Shown here: positions 8,604 through 16,852 of the stretch, in pieces | How positions within the stretch are numbered: position 1 is the stretch's first letter | Layout of the letters: each line of letters opens with the position of its first letter | Assembly (NCBI GenBank): GCA_023442465.1 | Contig: JAEZZQ010000016.1 | Span: 434,001-498,000 of the forward strand | Length of the DNA: 64,000 nt | DNA from: Bacillota bacterium | GTDB lineage: Bacteria > Bacillota > Clostridia > Lachnospirales > Lachnospiraceae | Direction: 5' to 3' | Made by a program: the position numbers and the translations under genes | Notes under the pieces: generated by a model | What the model was told of the DNA's origin: nothing | Databases searched by the model: none | The model's input: the letters and a program-made list of their open reading frames with translations, nothing else

Positions 8604-11186
8604 TTATTTCTTTCTCGCTCTCAACTCTCCGTTTTCCAGAACGATTTCTATCGTATCATCCGCTCCTACTGCATCAGCCAGAATCAGCTTTGCCGACAGC
8701 GTTTCCACATGCTTTTGAATATAACGCTTCAACGGTCTTGCTCCGTATACCGGATCATAAGCGTTATCCACAATGTAACGTCCCGCCTCCGGCGACAGCT
8801 CGACCTTAAGGTTTCTGTCTGCCAGCCGTTCGTTCAAATCCTCCATAATCAATCCTATGATACCGCCGATATTATCTTTGGTCAGAGGCTTGAATAAAAT
8901 CGTCTCATCCAATCTGTTCAAGAACTCCGGACGGAAATGGGCACGAAGCTCTCCCATTACCATGCTTTCTGTATCTTCTCCGATGGTGCCATCCTCCCGG
9001 ATACCGTCCAGCAAATATCCCGCGCCAATGTTGGAAGTCATGATGAGAATGGTATTTTTAAAATCTACGGTACGTCCCTGTGAGTCGGTAATGCGTCCGT
9101 CGTCCAGCACCTGCAGCAGCACATTGAATACGTCGGGATGCGCCTTTTCTATCTCATCGAACAGAACAACAGAATAGGGCTTTCTCCTTACCGCCTCCGT
9201 CAGCTGTCCGCCTTCTTCGTAACCAACATAACCGGGAGGCGCTCCGATTAATCTGGACACGGAGAACTTTTCCATATATTCGCTCATATCGATGCGGACC
9301 ATATTGTTCTCATCATCGAAAAGCGAGGCTGCCAAAGCCTTGGCAAGTTCTGTCTTACCCACTCCGGTAGGCCCCAGAAATAAGAAAGAACCGATAGGCT
9401 TTGTCGGATCCTTAATCCCCGCTTTAGAGCGGATAATCGCATCCGTCACCTTGGTGACGCCTTCCTCCTGCCCAATCACACGCTTGTGCAGCTCCTCGTC
9501 CAGATGCAATGTCTTATTTCTCTCGCTTTCCGTCAGCTTCGCCACAGGAATACCCGTCCATCTGGAAATTATTTTAGCAATTTCCTCCTCGCTGACGCTC
9601 TCATGCACCAGAGACAAATCCTCGCGTTTTACTTTCTCCTCTTCGATTTCTAACTGCTGTCTTAATGCAGGCAGCTTTCCATAGCTTAGCTCCGCCGCCT
9701 TCTCCAAGTCCATATCCCTCTGTGCTATCTGAATCTCATTGTTGATGGCATCGATCTGCTCTCTGAGCTTGGATAGCTTATCCACAGAAGCCTTTTCATT
9801 ATCCCACTGAGCCTTTCTATTGTTAAATTCCTCTTTTAACTCGGCAAGCTCCTTCTGCAAGGCAGCAAGCCGCTCTCTGCTCAACCTGTCTTCTTCCTTT
9901 TTCAGAGCTGTCTCCTCGATTTCCATCTGCATGATCTTCCGGCGCAGCTCATCCAGTTCTGCAGGCATGGAATCCAGTTCGGTCTTGATCATGGCACAGG
10001 CTTCGTCCACAAGGTCGATGGCTTTATCCGGAAGAAAACGATCAGAAATATAGCGATGAGACAAAATAGCCGCACTGACCAGTGCATTGTCCATTATTTT
10101 AACGCCATGGAACACCTCGTATCTTTCCTTCAGACCGCGCAGTATGGAAATCGTATCCTCTACCGTAGGTTCCTCCACCATAACCGGTTGGAATCTCCGC
10201 TCCAGCGCTGCATCTTTTTCGATATACTGTCTGTACTCATCCAAGGTGGTAGCTCCGATACAATGCAGTTCACCTCTTGCAAGCATAGGCTTGAGCATGT
10301 TGCCTGCGTCCAGAGCACCATCCGTCTTCCCCGCTCCTACGATGGTATGCAGCTCGTCGATGAACAGTATGATCTGACCATCGCTGTTCTTCACATCCTC
10401 GAGGACTGCCTTCAAACGCTCTTCGAATTCTCCTCTATACTTCGCTCCTGCAACGAGGGCGCCCATATCCAGCGCAAAAATTTTCTTATCCTTTAACCCC
10501 TGAGGTACGTCGCCTTTCACAATACGTTGTGCAAGGCCCTCTACAACCGCAGTCTTTCCCACGCCGGGCTCACCGATGAGCACCGGATTGTTCTTCGTCT
10601 TTCTGGAAAGGATTCTTATGATATTGCGGATCTCATTGTCTCTCCCTATTACGGGGTCGAGCTTCTGATTCCTCGCTTTTTCCACCAGATCCTGACCATA
10701 TTTCTCCAAAGTGTCATAAGTAGCTTCGGGATTATCCGATGTAACTCTCTGATTGCCCCTTACGGTAGAAAGCACCTGTAAAAAGCGCTCTCTCGTAATT
10801 CCGTATTCTCTGAAAAGATCTTTGATTTCCTTATTCGGATTCTTAATCATGGCAAGAAACAGATGCTCTACGGAAACATATTCATCTCCAAGCTGCTTCG
10901 CTTCATCCTCCGCGCTGATAAGTGCCTTATTTAAATCCTTGCCTACATATATCTGACCGCCCTGAACCTTCACTCTCTTCTGAAGCGCCGCTTCCGCGCG
11001 GTTCAGAAAATGGTCTTTGTTAATTTCCATCTTCTCGATCAATTTAAGAATCAAGCTGTCTTCTATTGTCAGAAGGCTGTAAAGTAAATGCTCCTGTTCT
11101 ATCTCCTGATTGCCGTATTCGTATGCCAGACGCTCGCAGCGTTCTACTGCCTGCATGGACTTTTGTGTAAATTTTGAAATATTCAT
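8604..11186 (-). CDS. clpB: ATP-dependent disaggregase ClpB
   Basis: This 860-residue protein has the full Hsp100 class 1 layout: Clp-N double repeat (1-145), AAA1 with Walker A GEPGVGKT near residue 205 and Walker B FIDELH, a long coiled-coil middle domain (about 400-530, rich in Glu/Lys/Leu and typical of ClpB rather than ClpC), and AAA2 with GPTGVGKT near 605 and VLFDEIEKAH. The C-terminal D2-small domain ends in a basic tail. Length matches the family. It dissolves protein aggregates with DnaK. ATG 11186 follows AGGAG. Its leader (11187-11332) has a strong promoter and two hairpins but no recognisable CIRCE or CtsR box. Confidence 0.98.
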   Translation of the reverse strand: MNISKFTQKSMQAVERCERLAYEYGNQEIEQEHLLYSLLTIEDSLILKLIEKMEINKDHFLNRAEAALQKRVKVQGGQIYVGKDLNKALISAEDEAKQLGDEYVSVEHLFLAMIKNPNKEIKDLFREYGITRERFLQVLSTVRGNQRVTSDNPEATYDTLEKYGQDLVEKARNQKLDPVIGRDNEIRNIIRILSRKTKNNPVLIGEPGVGKTAVVEGLAQRIVKGDVPQGLKDKKIFALDMGALVAGAKYRGEFEERLKAVLEDVKNSDGQIILFIDELHTIVGAGKTDGALDAGNMLKPMLARGELHCIGATTLDEYRQYIEKDAALERRFQPVMVEEPTVEDTISILRGLKERYEVFHGVKIMDNALVSAAILSHRYISDRFLPDKAIDLVDEACAMIKTELDSMPAELDELRRKIMQMEIEETALKKEEDRLSRERLAALQKELAELKEEFNNRKAQWDNEKASVDKLSKLREQIDAINNEIQIAQRDMDLEKAAELSYGKLPALRQQLEIEEEKVKREDLSLVHESVSEEEIAKIISRWTGIPVAKLTESERNKTLHLDEELHKRVIGQEEGVTKVTDAIIRSKAGIKDPTKPIGSFLFLGPTGVGKTELAKALAASLFDDENNMVRIDMSEYMEKFSVSRLIGAPPGYVGYEEGGQLTEAVRRKPYSVVLFDEIEKAHPDVFNVLLQVLDDGRITDSQGRTVDFKNTILIMTSNIGAGYLLDGIREDGTIGEDTESMVMGELRAHFRPEFLNRLDETILFKPLTKDNIGGIIGLIMEDLNERLADRNLKVELSPEAGRYIVDNAYDPVYGARPLKRYIQKHVETLSAKLILADAVGADDTIEIVLENGELRARKK

Positions 11187-11332
11187 AATAACTCCTATCT
11201 GTGTGCTTTAGCACACGTATAAATCAGGATGTTGAAAAAATATCTTTTCAACCTATTCACCCCTGTCTTTCACTATAGGCCTAAAACATTCTGTTCTATT
11301 TGTAATATAACGCGCGTTGCCTATGTTGTCAA
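11187..11332 (-). promoter_or_regulatory. clpB promoter and structured 5' leader
   Basis: On the minus strand TTGACA (11327-11332) and TATATT (11304-11309) are spaced by 17 bases; the spacer contains the palindrome AACGCGCGTT (11310-11319 region). The roughly 110-base leader has two hairpins: arms GTTGAAAA/TTTTCAAC (11231-11252) and GTGTGCT/AGCACAC (about 11198-11213). The second sits directly before the AGGAG ribosome site. Confidence 0.7.
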
Positions 11333-11460
11333 GAACCGAGTCATAATTTTTTATAAAAAATCTATAAATAAGTTTGGAACAAAAACCGTATCTGAGTATT
11401 GTTTACCCTGATGGCATTTCCATTCGTGTTTATATCATAAGAATGAAACACTTTCACACA

Positions 11461-11580
11461 GAACAAAAGTATGCTCTGCACATTCCCGCGGTCAAATATT
11501 TCGGCTGCACAGCTTTTGTTCCGCGCGCGTAGCTGCGCATTTAATTTTATTCTACAGGAGCACTTTCCTATAGAATAAAA
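11461..11580 (-). repeat. Dispersed structured repeat, copy A
   Basis: On the minus strand it has a first hairpin with arms TTTTATTCTA/TAGAATAAAA around TAGGAAAG.GCTCCTG, then ATGCGCAGCTACGCGCG, then a second hairpin closed by GAACAAAAG/CTTTTGTTC. Copies B (56265-56389) and C (16786-16852) share this order, with compensating changes in the first stem. It lies upstream of the clpB promoter. Confidence 0.8.
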
Positions 11581-11583
11581 GCA

Positions 11584-11615
11584 GCAGGGAACTTGTCTTC
11601 AATCAAGCCCCCTGC
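11584..11615 (-). terminator. Terminator after the RNHCP gene
   Basis: Read leftward, GCAGGG...CTTG pairs with CAAG...CCCTGC and is followed by GCTTTTATT. A second stem GCCGCT/AGCGGC lies just upstream (about 11624-11640). Confidence 0.65.
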
Positions 11616-11663
11616 CTGGCGGTGCCGCTGTTAAAGCGGCGAGTATTTCGTTTCTTCTTACAG

Positions 11664-12089
11664 TTACTTTATCCTGCCTTCTCCGCCCATCATATTTGTT
11701 AATTCTTCAATTTTTTCCAATGGGAACGGTGGAAAAGTCAGAGGCTTCATGGCAATCGACATAAGTTTCATAGGATTATCATCTGCGGCAATGCGGTTCG
11801 AAACAAGCTTCCCGCATTGTTTGCACCTATGGATAATCGCCCACTCGCCGTTCTTCCTTACCCATACTCCGATTGGCTCCATATATCCACCGCAGTCAGA
11901 TTCCCTGTCACCCGGCTCATCATCTACATGCAGGCTGTTAAGGCAATTAGGACAATGGTTCCTATGATTGCTTCCGGCTCCTTCCGGAACAACAAGCCGC
12001 CCGCATATTTTGCATGTAAACACACTATCACAAGCATGGTTTTTATAGTAACCGTCTGTATATGCTATTTTTTTATTCTTACGATTCAT
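11664..12089 (-). CDS. RNHCP domain protein (zinc-ribbon-like)
   Basis: This 141-residue cysteine-rich protein is built on the RNHCP domain: FTCKICGRLV, then SNHRNHCPNCLNSLHVD, DEPGDRESDCGGYMEPIGVW, and IIHRCKQCGKLVSNRIAADD. The paired CxxC motifs suggest zinc binding. The family is widespread in Firmicutes and Actinobacteria; no function is established. ATG 12089 was chosen because GGAGGAG lies four to nine bases upstream; the TTG four codons earlier overlaps that ribosome site. It is monocistronic, ending at a good terminator. Confidence 0.88.
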   Translation of the reverse strand: MNRKNKKIAYTDGYYKNHACDSVFTCKICGRLVVPEGAGSNHRNHCPNCLNSLHVDDEPGDRESDCGGYMEPIGVWVRKNGEWAIIHRCKQCGKLVSNRIAADDNPMKLMSIAMKPLTFPPFPLEKIEELTNMMGGEGRIK

Positions 12090-12404
12090 TTGCTCCTCCA
12101 AATAGTTTGCCTGAAATTCCTTTGGAGGTCAACGCAACGCGATTCGCTTTTTAGATTATTGCGCAAACCTCCCGGTTTGCCGCAAACGATGATTTACTAT
12201 AATATTTCATACAAAATCCTCCTCCTGTTTTTATTCCCTTATTATAAAGTAATAAACATAATTTTAGAATACGTTTTTGAAAAAATATGTCAGGGCTGCA
12301 TCGCAGTCTGGCTTACCCCAGCTTCCCCGCCGGCGCAGAAAACTGCCGCTGACCGCATGGCAATCGCTATCACTGACCGCTTCCTAATACTTATTCTCCT
12401 GATA
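12090..12404. other. Intergenic region upstream of the RNHCP gene
   Basis: Contains a hairpin with arms GCAAACC/GGTTTGC (12163-12180) and, further right, short G/C-rich stems followed on the minus strand by a T-run that may terminate the small membrane-protein gene. No coding sequence seen. Confidence 0.4.
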
Positions 12405-12662
12405 CTATTTCTTCACAAACATTCCGGCTGTCATGCCGATCAACATCCCGAGACTGAGTCCAAGCCCCAAATTTACCATGCCCATAGTTCCAAACAGCAT
12501 GCCGAAGCACATTCCCAGACACATCCCCTCAGACATGCAGTCGCCTTTCGTTTCACCTTCTTCCGTTCCGTCGTTTTTTCTTTTACTTACTTTTACCGCA
12601 AGAACGGCAATTGCAATTCCTAAAATTATCCACGGCAGAGCCGCCGCTGCAAATTCTTTCAT
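12405..12662 (-). CDS. Small Gly/Met-rich membrane protein
   Basis: This 85-residue protein has one clear N-terminal membrane segment (PWIILGIAIAVLAVKV, residues 10-25), a charged linker (KRKNDGTEEGETKGD), and a Gly/Met/Leu-rich second hydrophobic half (about 45-82) with GMLFGTMGM and GLSLGMLIG runs suited to tight helix packing. It ends KK. GGAAG lies upstream of ATG 12662. Similar small proteins occur in Lachnospiraceae; I do not recognise a function. Confidence 0.7.
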   Translation of the reverse strand: MKEFAAAALPWIILGIAIAVLAVKVSKRKNDGTEEGETKGDCMSEGMCLGMCFGMLFGTMGMVNLGLGLSLGMLIGMTAGMFVKK

Positions 12663-12858
12663 CTCATATCTTCCTTTCTCTTGCTTCTTGTACTGCCTTA
12701 TTTCTGCACTATTTTATGTCACACGGGCATTCTCATAAGAGCATGGGAAAATTCTGCCGCATTGTTTATTTTTGCCTCATCCAAAAACTCTGATTGATAT
12801 CCTAAATCGCAGAGCCTTTTCATCGCAATAATATTTCCCGTCAAAACTGTATATTTTA

Positions 12859-13257
12859 TCAGTCAGCGCCCTCAGTAAACGACCCTATTTCAATCAGGTT
12901 CCCCTCCGGGTCCGCAACATAGCAGGTACGCTGCCCCCATTCCTCCGTCGCAGGCTTCATTACAGGCACCGCTCCCTTAGAGATAACTTCTTCAAATGCT
13001 CTGTCCACCGCAGCATAATTTTCTACGCTCAGCGCAATTTCATAATGACCGTTGATGTTCTCCGCATAGTGGAAACGATTGTTAGTCATTTTCTCAAAAT
13101 CAGTCCTTCGATATAGTAAAAAGAGAGTTCCGTCTTTTTCAAGGTAAACATTCGAAGTATTCTCACCCTCCTTTATTTCAAAGCCCAGGACATCTTTGTA
13201 AAAATGCAGCATCACCGCCATGTCCTTTACAAAGATTCCAAATCCGTCTAACCTCAT
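12859..13257 (-). CDS. VOC-family (glyoxalase/bleomycin-resistance-like) protein
   Basis: This 132-residue single-module vicinal-oxygen-chelate protein has the beta-alpha-beta-beta-beta arrangement: LDGFGIFVKDMAVMLHFYKD at the N-terminus and CYVADPEGNLIEIGSF at the C-terminus, the usual metal-ligand Glu strand. ATG 13257 follows AAAGGAG at proper spacing; an ATG twelve codons upstream lacks one. It begins 46 bases after the GNAT gene stop and is probably cotranscribed with it. Substrate unknown. Confidence 0.85.
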   Translation of the reverse strand: MRLDGFGIFVKDMAVMLHFYKDVLGFEIKEGENTSNVYLEKDGTLFLLYRRTDFEKMTNNRFHYAENINGHYEIALSVENYAAVDRAFEEVISKGAVPVMKPATEEWGQRTCYVADPEGNLIEIGSFTEGAD

Positions 13258-13302
13258 ACAATTATGTTCTCCTTTTTTCAAATTCGTGTGCAAAACAGAC
13301 TA

Positions 13303-13761
13303 CTAATACCGCATAGGTATATAGGATGAAATCTGCTCGGCGAAACCAAGGCTTTTGTATAGAGGGAAGCCGTCCTTTGACGCCTTAAGCTCTATGTAAT
13401 CGAGCTCCTTCTCCTTAGAAAAAGACATCAGCATTTTCATAAGCTGCGTTGCAGCTCCCTGCCGTCTATATGCTTCTTCCGTGTACACATTCAGCACCTC
13501 TCCTATTTTCCCATTGATGAAATGCGGATTGGAGGGCTTTTCAATGATGAGCAGGAACGCAGTTGATACGATTCGGTCATCTTCCTTTGCTACAAAAGCA
13601 ACTAAATCCTTTTGTAAATGCTTTGTAAAATATATGGTCAGATTATGCATCATCCGTGCTGAATCCTTTTCTGAGATTTCTCCCTGATCACTGTTTATGT
13701 AAGCAATTCTCACCGCCGTCAACTGCTCAATATCCTCCATAGATGCCACTCCATACCACAT
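13303..13761 (-). CDS. GNAT-family N-acetyltransferase
   Basis: This 152-residue protein has the GNAT core: beta4 VLNVYTEEAYRRQGAATQLM contains the acetyl-CoA pyrophosphate-binding motif A (RRQGAA), and the C-terminal FPLYKSLGFAEQ is the usual motif B Tyr/Gly-Phe strand. Transfers an acetyl group from acetyl-CoA to an amine; substrate unknown. It precedes the VOC gene on the same strand. Confidence 0.88.
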   Translation of the reverse strand: MWYGVASMEDIEQLTAVRIAYINSDQGEISEKDSARMMHNLTIYFTKHLQKDLVAFVAKEDDRIVSTAFLLIIEKPSNPHFINGKIGEVLNVYTEEAYRRQGAATQLMKMLMSFSKEKELDYIELKASKDGFPLYKSLGFAEQISSYIPMRY

Positions 13762-13812
13762 AACTGTCCTCCCTCATTTCTAACATGCCGCCTCTTCTCG
13801 CGTTCTATTCTC

Positions 13813-14239
13813 CTATTTGTTAATTTTATATTCATATAAACGGTAAATTCTTTTCGCCGCTTTCCCTGCAAACATGAGCCTAAAAAATATTTGTTCGAAA
13901 CCACTTAACTCATCGACCAGCCCGGACGGAGTCATGTCAAGCTCCCTCACAAAACGTATCCCCTCGTTTTGCTCTAAAATCTCCGGATAATCGATGCCCG
14001 AAACGATTTTTGCACCTACATCATTTACCGGATTTTTAAATCCGGATGCTTTTGCCCCGAAAACAGTGTAGCTATCCATCAATAAAAGTACGTTGGAGAA
14101 TTGGCTTTGCAGTGCCAGAAGCAAAGAACCCAGCTCCTCATTCGTAAGGTACATACTTATACCCTCCATGATCACGATAGCTTCTTTCCCTTTTTCCAAT
14201 CAACAAAGGAATGTATAAGGTTTTATTGACTGCATTCAT
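13813..14239 (-). pseudogene. LCM/PPM1-type SAM methyltransferase with internal deletion
   Basis: Two parts of one class I methyltransferase are joined. From ATG 14239 the frame reads MNAVNKTLYIPL, the usual N-terminus of this family. About 13 codons on, the sequence jumps to DWKKGKEAIVIMEGISMYL in another frame, normally near residue 140, and continues to the natural C-terminus (ends YRLYEYKINK). The SAM-binding core is missing and the frames do not match, so no active enzyme can be made. A TTG at 14199 could start the C-terminal half but is probably unused. Confidence 0.8.
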
Positions 14240-14251
14240 ATCTTTTTACCC

Positions 14252-14458
14252 CTAATCCGTTTTATTAAAAACAACTGTTTGCTCTTTCATAGATATCTTT
14301 CCTACCTGATACCCATACTCCGTCAGTTCCTTTTTGTGGTTCAAAAAAGAATGGTCTATCGGTATTCCCGCAATATCCCGGATTTCATCAAAAGTAAGTT
14401 TAAATGACGTACTGCCGTTTTTTTGTACATATTCCCATAACGAATTATATTTGCTCAT
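14252..14458 (-). CDS. Conserved small protein (68 aa), third gene of DinB operon
   Basis: A 68-residue soluble protein, MSKYNSLWEYVQKNG followed by LTFDEIRDIAGIPIDHSFL, ending in a basic beta-rich tail. Homologues of this type are frequent in Clostridia and I know of no function. Its ATG overlaps the stop of the preceding 44-residue gene (ATGA), so the two are coupled. Confidence 0.7.
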   Translation of the reverse strand: MSKYNSLWEYVQKNGSTSFKLTFDEIRDIAGIPIDHSFLNHKKELTEYGYQVGKISMKEQTVVFNKTD

Positions 14459-14589
14459 TTCATACCACCTCTTTGCTTACTTATTTTATGTTTTTCATCA
14501 CCCTTTTTATTTATAGCAGCAAAAGGAATGCTCTTTTTAGGCTTAAGCGTCTGATCGAATACAATATGTTCCCTTTTTTTCTTTCCCAT
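14455..14589 (-). CDS. Small basic protein (44 aa)
   Basis: MGKKKREHIVFDQTLKPKKS then a Lys-rich tail. ATG 14589 has GGAGGGA seven bases upstream and starts one base after the DinB stop; its stop overlaps the next gene's ATG. The close packing and good ribosome site argue that it is translated. A longer frame extends upstream inside the DinB gene but is not needed. Confidence 0.6.
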   Translation of the reverse strand: MGKKKREHIVFDQTLKPKKSIPFAAINKKGDEKHKISKQRGGMK

Positions 14590-14590
14590 A

Positions 14591-15409
14591 TTATCCCTCC
14601 AATGAATAGCCGGCAAAAAGTTTTTTCTTACTTCTGATATGCTCCTTCCATTTACAGCAGTCATTTAAATGAAGCATAACATGACGCGTGGGGGGCATAA
14701 GCAGAATGCCGGCAACATCTTTCTTTCCCCAATAATCCAAGAGCCAGATGGAATCCGGATGCTCAGTCACACCGCCAACTGCCTGAATGTCCATCAATGC
14801 ACCCGGCAATACTTTTCTTTTCATATCCGAAGCCTTCAAATCCATTACGACTTCTCTTGTCCTTTTCGCAACTTCCCTCCGGTAGCGAAGCAGCTCATCA
14901 ATATTAATATTCCGGCTAAGTTCCATAATCTCGTCGTCGGACATAGCATTTCCTGTATCGCTGATGGAAACATTCAGCCTTTTCTTCCATTCCTCATTGA
15001 AAATCTGTTTTTTGTCCGCTATAAGCATGTTCACGGTCAAATCTTCAATTCTTGCGATATGCCATAGTACCCAGGCAATCGTCTCGTCCTTGTTCGTAGG
15101 CATGAGAGCATATTCCTCTTTGCTTAGATCACGCAGGAGATTATCCGTCTCATTTTTATCCTCCCTGTCCGCTTTGGCGGAAAGGAAATCAATCGTTGAA
15201 AGCGCTTTTCTTTCAACCTTATCCCTCATACAAGTTTGGGCAGACGCAGAATTAATAATTGGATCTTCGGCCTCCTCCACCCCGGACAAATTAAGCTTCG
15301 AATGAATCTCCAAAAACAGCGTTTTGGCCTGCTCAATCTTCCCTTCCTTCCGAATAATCCTGCTAAGTTCTTTATGTTTCTCGCTTAATCCCTCTCCGAA
15401 ATATTTCAT
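14591..15409 (-). CDS. DinB-superfamily protein
   Basis: This 272-residue protein has the DinB four-helix bundle: helix 1 around GLSEKHKELSRII, AWVLWHIARIEDLTVN with the first metal-ligand His and conserved Arg/Asp, and PTRHVMLHLNDCCKWKEHI with the two C-terminal His ligands. Members are often thiol- or metal-dependent transferases; the role of this one is unknown. It heads a compact operon with two tiny genes. Confidence 0.82.
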   Translation of the reverse strand: MKYFGEGLSEKHKELSRIIRKEGKIEQAKTLFLEIHSKLNLSGVEEAEDPIINSASAQTCMRDKVERKALSTIDFLSAKADREDKNETDNLLRDLSKEEYALMPTNKDETIAWVLWHIARIEDLTVNMLIADKKQIFNEEWKKRLNVSISDTGNAMSDDEIMELSRNINIDELLRYRREVAKRTREVVMDLKASDMKRKVLPGALMDIQAVGGVTEHPDSIWLLDYWGKKDVAGILLMPPTRHVMLHLNDCCKWKEHIRSKKKLFAGYSLEG

Positions 15410-15491
15410 GTCCCTCTTCCTCCCCTAATTCAATTTATACTGCATTACATTAAAAACTTGATTATCTTAAACACCTTTCACGTTACTCTCT

Positions 15492-15505
15492 TGAACAACT
15501 GTTCA
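15492..15505. promoter_or_regulatory. Inverted-repeat operator candidate upstream of DinB operon
   Basis: TGAACA-AC-TGTTCA, immediately followed by a second palindrome CACTTAATAAGTG (15505-15517 approx.). The position about 85 bases upstream of the DinB start fits a repressor site; the regulator is not evident. Confidence 0.45.
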
Positions 15506-15596
15506 CTTAATAAGTGTATTCGCGGTTCCTGTGCTTGTCAATAAATCTTTGTATGTTGAACCTACCATTTATCCATAAAATATCCGGCGTATAAAA

Positions 15597-16769
15597 TCAA
15601 TGGTGAAACAACCTTACTCCGGTCATAGCCATTGCAATCCCATATTTATTACAAGTCTCAATTACATTATCATCCCGCATAGAGCCGCCTGTCTGCGCAA
15701 CATAGGAAACGCCGCTTTTAACTGCTCTTTCAATATTATCTCCGAAGGGGAAAAAGGCATCCGATCCCAGCGAGACACCTCTGATTTGCCCTAACCATTC
15801 CTTTCTTTCGCTGGAAGAAAGAAGTCTGGGTTTCTCCGTAAAAAGGCTTTTCCAGCTATCCCCCTCCGTCACGGCCTCCGGTTCCTTGCTCAGTAAAAGG
15901 TCAATTGCATTATCACGGTCTACGAGCTTCGTTCTCTCATGAAAAGGCAGAGACAATATGTGGGGATGCTGCCTAAGCTGCCAGACATCCGCCTTATCTC
16001 CAGCCAGGCGGACACAGTGGATTCTCGATTGCTGGCCCGCCCCTACTCCGATCGTTTGCCCGCCGAACGCATAGCATACAGAGTTAGACTGGGTAAATTT
16101 AAGCGTTATCAACGCAATTAACAGATCGCGAAGGGCTTCTCCGGGTATTTCTTTCCTTATCGTTGGAATGTTTTTTAAAAGCTCTTGCGTAATTTCTGCC
16201 GTGTTTCTTTCCTGCTCGAATGTAATTCCGAATATCTCCCTTTTCTCTGTGCCTTCGGGCTGAAACTCTTTATCTATTTTCAAAATAACGTACATTCCTT
16301 TTTTCTTGTTTTTAAGCAATGCCAAGGCTTCCTCCGTATAAGTCGGAGCGATGATACCATCCGAAACCTCTCTGTTTATCAGCCGGGCCGTCTGTATGTC
16401 ACAGACGTCGGACAGCGCGATAAAGTCGCCGTATGATGACATTCTATCGGTTCCTCTGGCCCGCGCGTAAGCGATAGCCATCGGGGATAATTCCTGTTCG
16501 CCTAAGTGATAAGCCCGGAGAAGGGCATCCGGCAGAGGAGTTGCCGTTCCTGCTCCGGCAGGGCTGACATGCTTGAAAGAAGCTGCCGAAGCCAAACCGG
16601 TAGCTGCCTTTAACTCTCTGACAAGCTGCCAGCCATTCAACGCATCCATGAAGTTGATATATCCGGGACTTCCGTTTAGTACTGCGAAGGGCAGCTCTCC
16701 CTTCTCCGCATATACCTTAGCGGGAATTTGATTCGGATTTAATCCGTAGCGTAATTTCCATTCTTTCAT
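15597..16769 (-). CDS. purH: AICAR formyltransferase (PurH transformylase domain only)
   Basis: This 390-residue protein matches the transformylase half of PurH, with no IMP cyclohydrolase (MGS) domain. Markers include YGLNPNQ.PA (N-terminal), LNGSPGYINFMDALN, AASFKHVSPAGA (catalytic Lys-His), SNSVCYAFGGQTIGVGAGQQSRIHC, SDAFFPFGDNIERA and AQTGGSMRD. It formylates AICAR (ZMP) using 10-formyl-tetrahydrofolate in purine synthesis; cyclisation must come from a separate IMP cyclohydrolase elsewhere. ATG 16769 follows GGAGG; the TTG five codons earlier overlaps it. Its leader contains a ZTP riboswitch (16846-16944), fitting control by its own substrate pool. Confidence 0.93.
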   Translation of the reverse strand: MKEWKLRYGLNPNQIPAKVYAEKGELPFAVLNGSPGYINFMDALNGWQLVRELKAATGLASAASFKHVSPAGAGTATPLPDALLRAYHLGEQELSPMAIAYARARGTDRMSSYGDFIALSDVCDIQTARLINREVSDGIIAPTYTEEALALLKNKKKGMYVILKIDKEFQPEGTEKREIFGITFEQERNTAEITQELLKNIPTIRKEIPGEALRDLLIALITLKFTQSNSVCYAFGGQTIGVGAGQQSRIHCVRLAGDKADVWQLRQHPHILSLPFHERTKLVDRDNAIDLLLSKEPEAVTEGDSWKSLFTEKPRLLSSSERKEWLGQIRGVSLGSDAFFPFGDNIERAVKSGVSYVAQTGGSMRDDNVIETCNKYGIAMAMTGVRLFHH

Positions 16770-16785
16770 AGGAACATCCTCCAAT

Positions 16786-16852
16786 CAAAAGTGCGCTTTA
16801 CTGCGCATTCATTTTTGTGCAACAGGAGCGCTTTCCTAATTACACAAAAAAA
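16786..16852 (-). repeat. Dispersed structured repeat, copy C (short)
   Basis: On the minus strand its first hairpin has arms TTTTTGTGTAA/TTGCACAAAAA around TAGGAAAGCGCTCCTG, then ATGCGCAG...AAGCGCACTTTTG. The middle part seen in copies A and B is missing. Its leftmost T-run is also the T-run of the riboswitch terminator, and its end lies eight bases before the purH GGAGG. Confidence 0.75.

Noticed and set aside
11187..11332. CIRCE or CtsR operator in the clpB leader
   Set aside because: Neither TTAGCACTC-N9-GAGTGCTAA nor the tandem GGTCAAA heptads are present; only unrelated hairpins.
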